Shown here: positions 4,707-5,701 of the stretch, piece after piece
Layout of the letters: each line of letters opens with the position of its first letter
How positions within the stretch are numbered: position 1 is the stretch's first letter
Origin: Endomicrobium sp.
GTDB lineage: Bacteria > Elusimicrobiota > Endomicrobiia > Endomicrobiales > Endomicrobiaceae
DNA length: 5,701 nucleotides
Assembly: GCA_031273645.1 (NCBI GenBank)
Contig: JAISRM010000118.1
Span: forward strand, 1-5,701
Direction: 5' to 3'
The notes under the pieces: generated by a model
The model's input: only the letters and a program-made list of their open reading frames with translations
Database searches by the model: none
What the model was told of the DNA's origin: nothing
Translations under genes and position numbers: made by a program

Positions 4707-5651
4707 ATGCCAAAACGGTTTTATCTCGGAATCGATATGGGCGGCACTCATATTAAAATAGCCGTTGTAAACTCAGAGGGTAAAATTCTTGAAGAAACGA
4801 TGACAGACACCGATGTAGAAGCAAAACCTTTAGACATAGCCGTATCAATAGTTGAAAAAGCCCGGGGGCTTAAACATTATTCGTCCGTAAAAAGCATAGG
4901 CATAGGGATCGCCGGAGATATTGATTGTTTTAGAGGATTTGTGCGTTTTTCTCCTAATCTTCCCAAATGGAAAAACGTTGCGCTTAAAAGTATTTTTGAA
5001 AAACTTACCGGCAAAAACGCTTTTGTTGACAACGACGCAAACACTGCGGCAATAGGCGCTTTTTGGCTTGACGCAAAAGCTAAGCCCGATTCTCTCGTGT
5101 GCGTTACGTTAGGGACGGGCGTGGGCGGAGGTCTTATTTTTAATAAAAAACTTTACAGAGGCGCAAGCTGCACTGCCGGAGAAATAGGGCATATGACGAT
5201 AGATCCTTCAGGGCTGCGCTGCAAATGCGGAAATAAGGGCTGCGCCGAAACGTTTATCGGAGCAAAATATTTATCGGCATACGCAAAAGAGCTTTTAAAA
5301 AACCGCAAATCTGAAATTATTAATGATCTTTTATCGCAAAACAATTCTAAGCTGACTCCGAAACTTTTATACGAAGCCGCCGCAAAAGGCGATAAAACGG
5401 CCGTTGAAGTATGGAATTATGCCGGACAAAAACTCGGCATTTTGCTTGCCGGAATTATAAATTTTGTAAATCCCGAAGTTATTGTTTTGTGCGGAGGGAT
5501 AAGCCGCACGGGCAAATTTATAATTGAGCCGGCAAAAAAAGAAATAGAAAAAAGGGCTTTTGCCTCAGCGTCTAAAGTCTGTAAAATAATTGTTTCAAAT
5601 TATACCCAGAAACTCGGGGTTGTCGGAGCCGCAATGCTTGCCGATCAATAA
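4707..5651 (+). CDS. ROK-family sugar kinase (probable glucokinase)
   Basis: A 314-residue cytoplasmic kinase that should transfer phosphate from ATP to the 6-hydroxyl of a hexose, most likely glucose. The actin-like ATPase fold shows an N-terminal phosphate loop DMGGTHIK (10-17), FSPNLPKWKNV (81-91), the catalytic-Asp motif VDNDAN (107-112), TLGTGVGGGLI (134-144), and the ROK signature ending AGEIGH (157-162). The zinc site is intact: His162 with Cys172, Cys174 and Cys179 (CKCGNKGCAE, 172-181). A second glycine motif, VLCGGIS (260-266), lies near the C-terminus. AAGGGGAA (4695-4702) sits 4-5 nt before the ATG. The 26-nt gap after folC contains no terminator, so the two are probably co-transcribed. 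Glucose is favoured by overall resemblance and single-domain form without an HTH, which excludes a NagC/XylR-type repressor. N-acetylmannosamine, allose or fructose kinases of the same family remain possible, so no symbol is given. Confidence 0.9.
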   Translation: MPKRFYLGIDMGGTHIKIAVVNSEGKILEETMTDTDVEAKPLDIAVSIVEKARGLKHYSSVKSIGIGIAGDIDCFRGFVRFSPNLPKWKNVALKSIFEKLTGKNAFVDNDANTAAIGAFWLDAKAKPDSLVCVTLGTGVGGGLIFNKKLYRGASCTAGEIGHMTIDPSGLRCKCGNKGCAETFIGAKYLSAYAKELLKNRKSEIINDLLSQNNSKLTPKLLYEAAAKGDKTAVEVWNYAGQKLGILLAGIINFVNPEVIVLCGGISRTGKFIIEPAKKEIEKRAFASASKVCKIIVSNYTQKLGVVGAAMLADQ

Positions 5652-5658
5652 TTCTTAA

Positions 5659-5701
5659 ATGAGAAAAATTTTATTAAAAAGCATTACAGTTTTTTGTTTT
5701 C
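5659..5701 (+). CDS. Start of an exported or membrane protein (cut by window end)
   Basis: Only 14 codons are visible, reading MRKILLKSITVFCF. A short basic start followed by a hydrophobic run is typical of a Sec signal peptide or a first membrane segment. The ATG lies 7 nt after the kinase stop and is immediately preceded by an in-frame TAA, an arrangement also seen at three other starts here. No good ribosome-binding site is visible, so translation may depend on coupling to the kinase gene. The product cannot be identified. Confidence 0.5.
   Translation, partial: MRKILLKSITVFCF

Overview
The window is 5.7 kb of AT-rich DNA with every gene on the + strand: five complete genes and the start of a sixth. 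KdsD implies a Gram-negative cell that makes Kdo-containing lipopolysaccharide. The AT-rich coding style and short proteins would fit Elusimicrobiota (an Endomicrobium-like genome), but this is an impression from composition and cannot be proved here. No transposase, phage gene, RNA gene or CRISPR array is seen.

Layout. Positions 1-209 are repeat-derived DNA leading into a TrpF-family gene (210-833). Then come kdsD (884-1840), an arabinose-5-phosphate isomerase, and accD (1901-2707), the carboxyltransferase beta subunit of acetyl-CoA carboxylase. A probable terminator overlaps the accD stop. Positions 2708-3429 hold no gene but are packed with palindromic repeats: one long mosaic element, then a tandem array of about 70-bp units. 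After it come folC (3430-4680), a ROK-family sugar kinase (4707-5651) and, 7 nt later, the first 14 codons of a reading frame with a signal-peptide-like start.

How the genes relate. trpF, accD and folC are near neighbours in many proteobacteria (truA-trpF-trpB-trpA-accD-folC). Here the order trpF-accD-folC survives, trpB and trpA are absent, kdsD occupies their place, and a repeat array has come between accD and folC. The TrpF protein keeps the length and overall pattern of the family but has lost most catalytic and ligand-binding motif residues, including the general-base cysteine (Ser7). It is therefore either a repurposed TrpF fold or an enzyme losing function. The remaining genes are housekeeping: Kdo precursor synthesis, fatty-acid initiation, folate polyglutamylation and sugar phosphorylation.

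The most unusual part is the repeat system. A 20-bp palindrome of form ATTCCC-N8-GGGAAT recurs with different spacers between copies. Two copies of a ~120-bp element (palindrome, AT-rich core, palindrome) lie in opposite orientation on either side of trpF-kdsD-accD. The array beside the right copy is made of units carrying several short hairpins, and base pairs in these hairpins change in a compensatory way between copies. The architecture closely resembles the intergenic mosaic elements (dRS3 palindromes plus RS spacers) of Neisseria.
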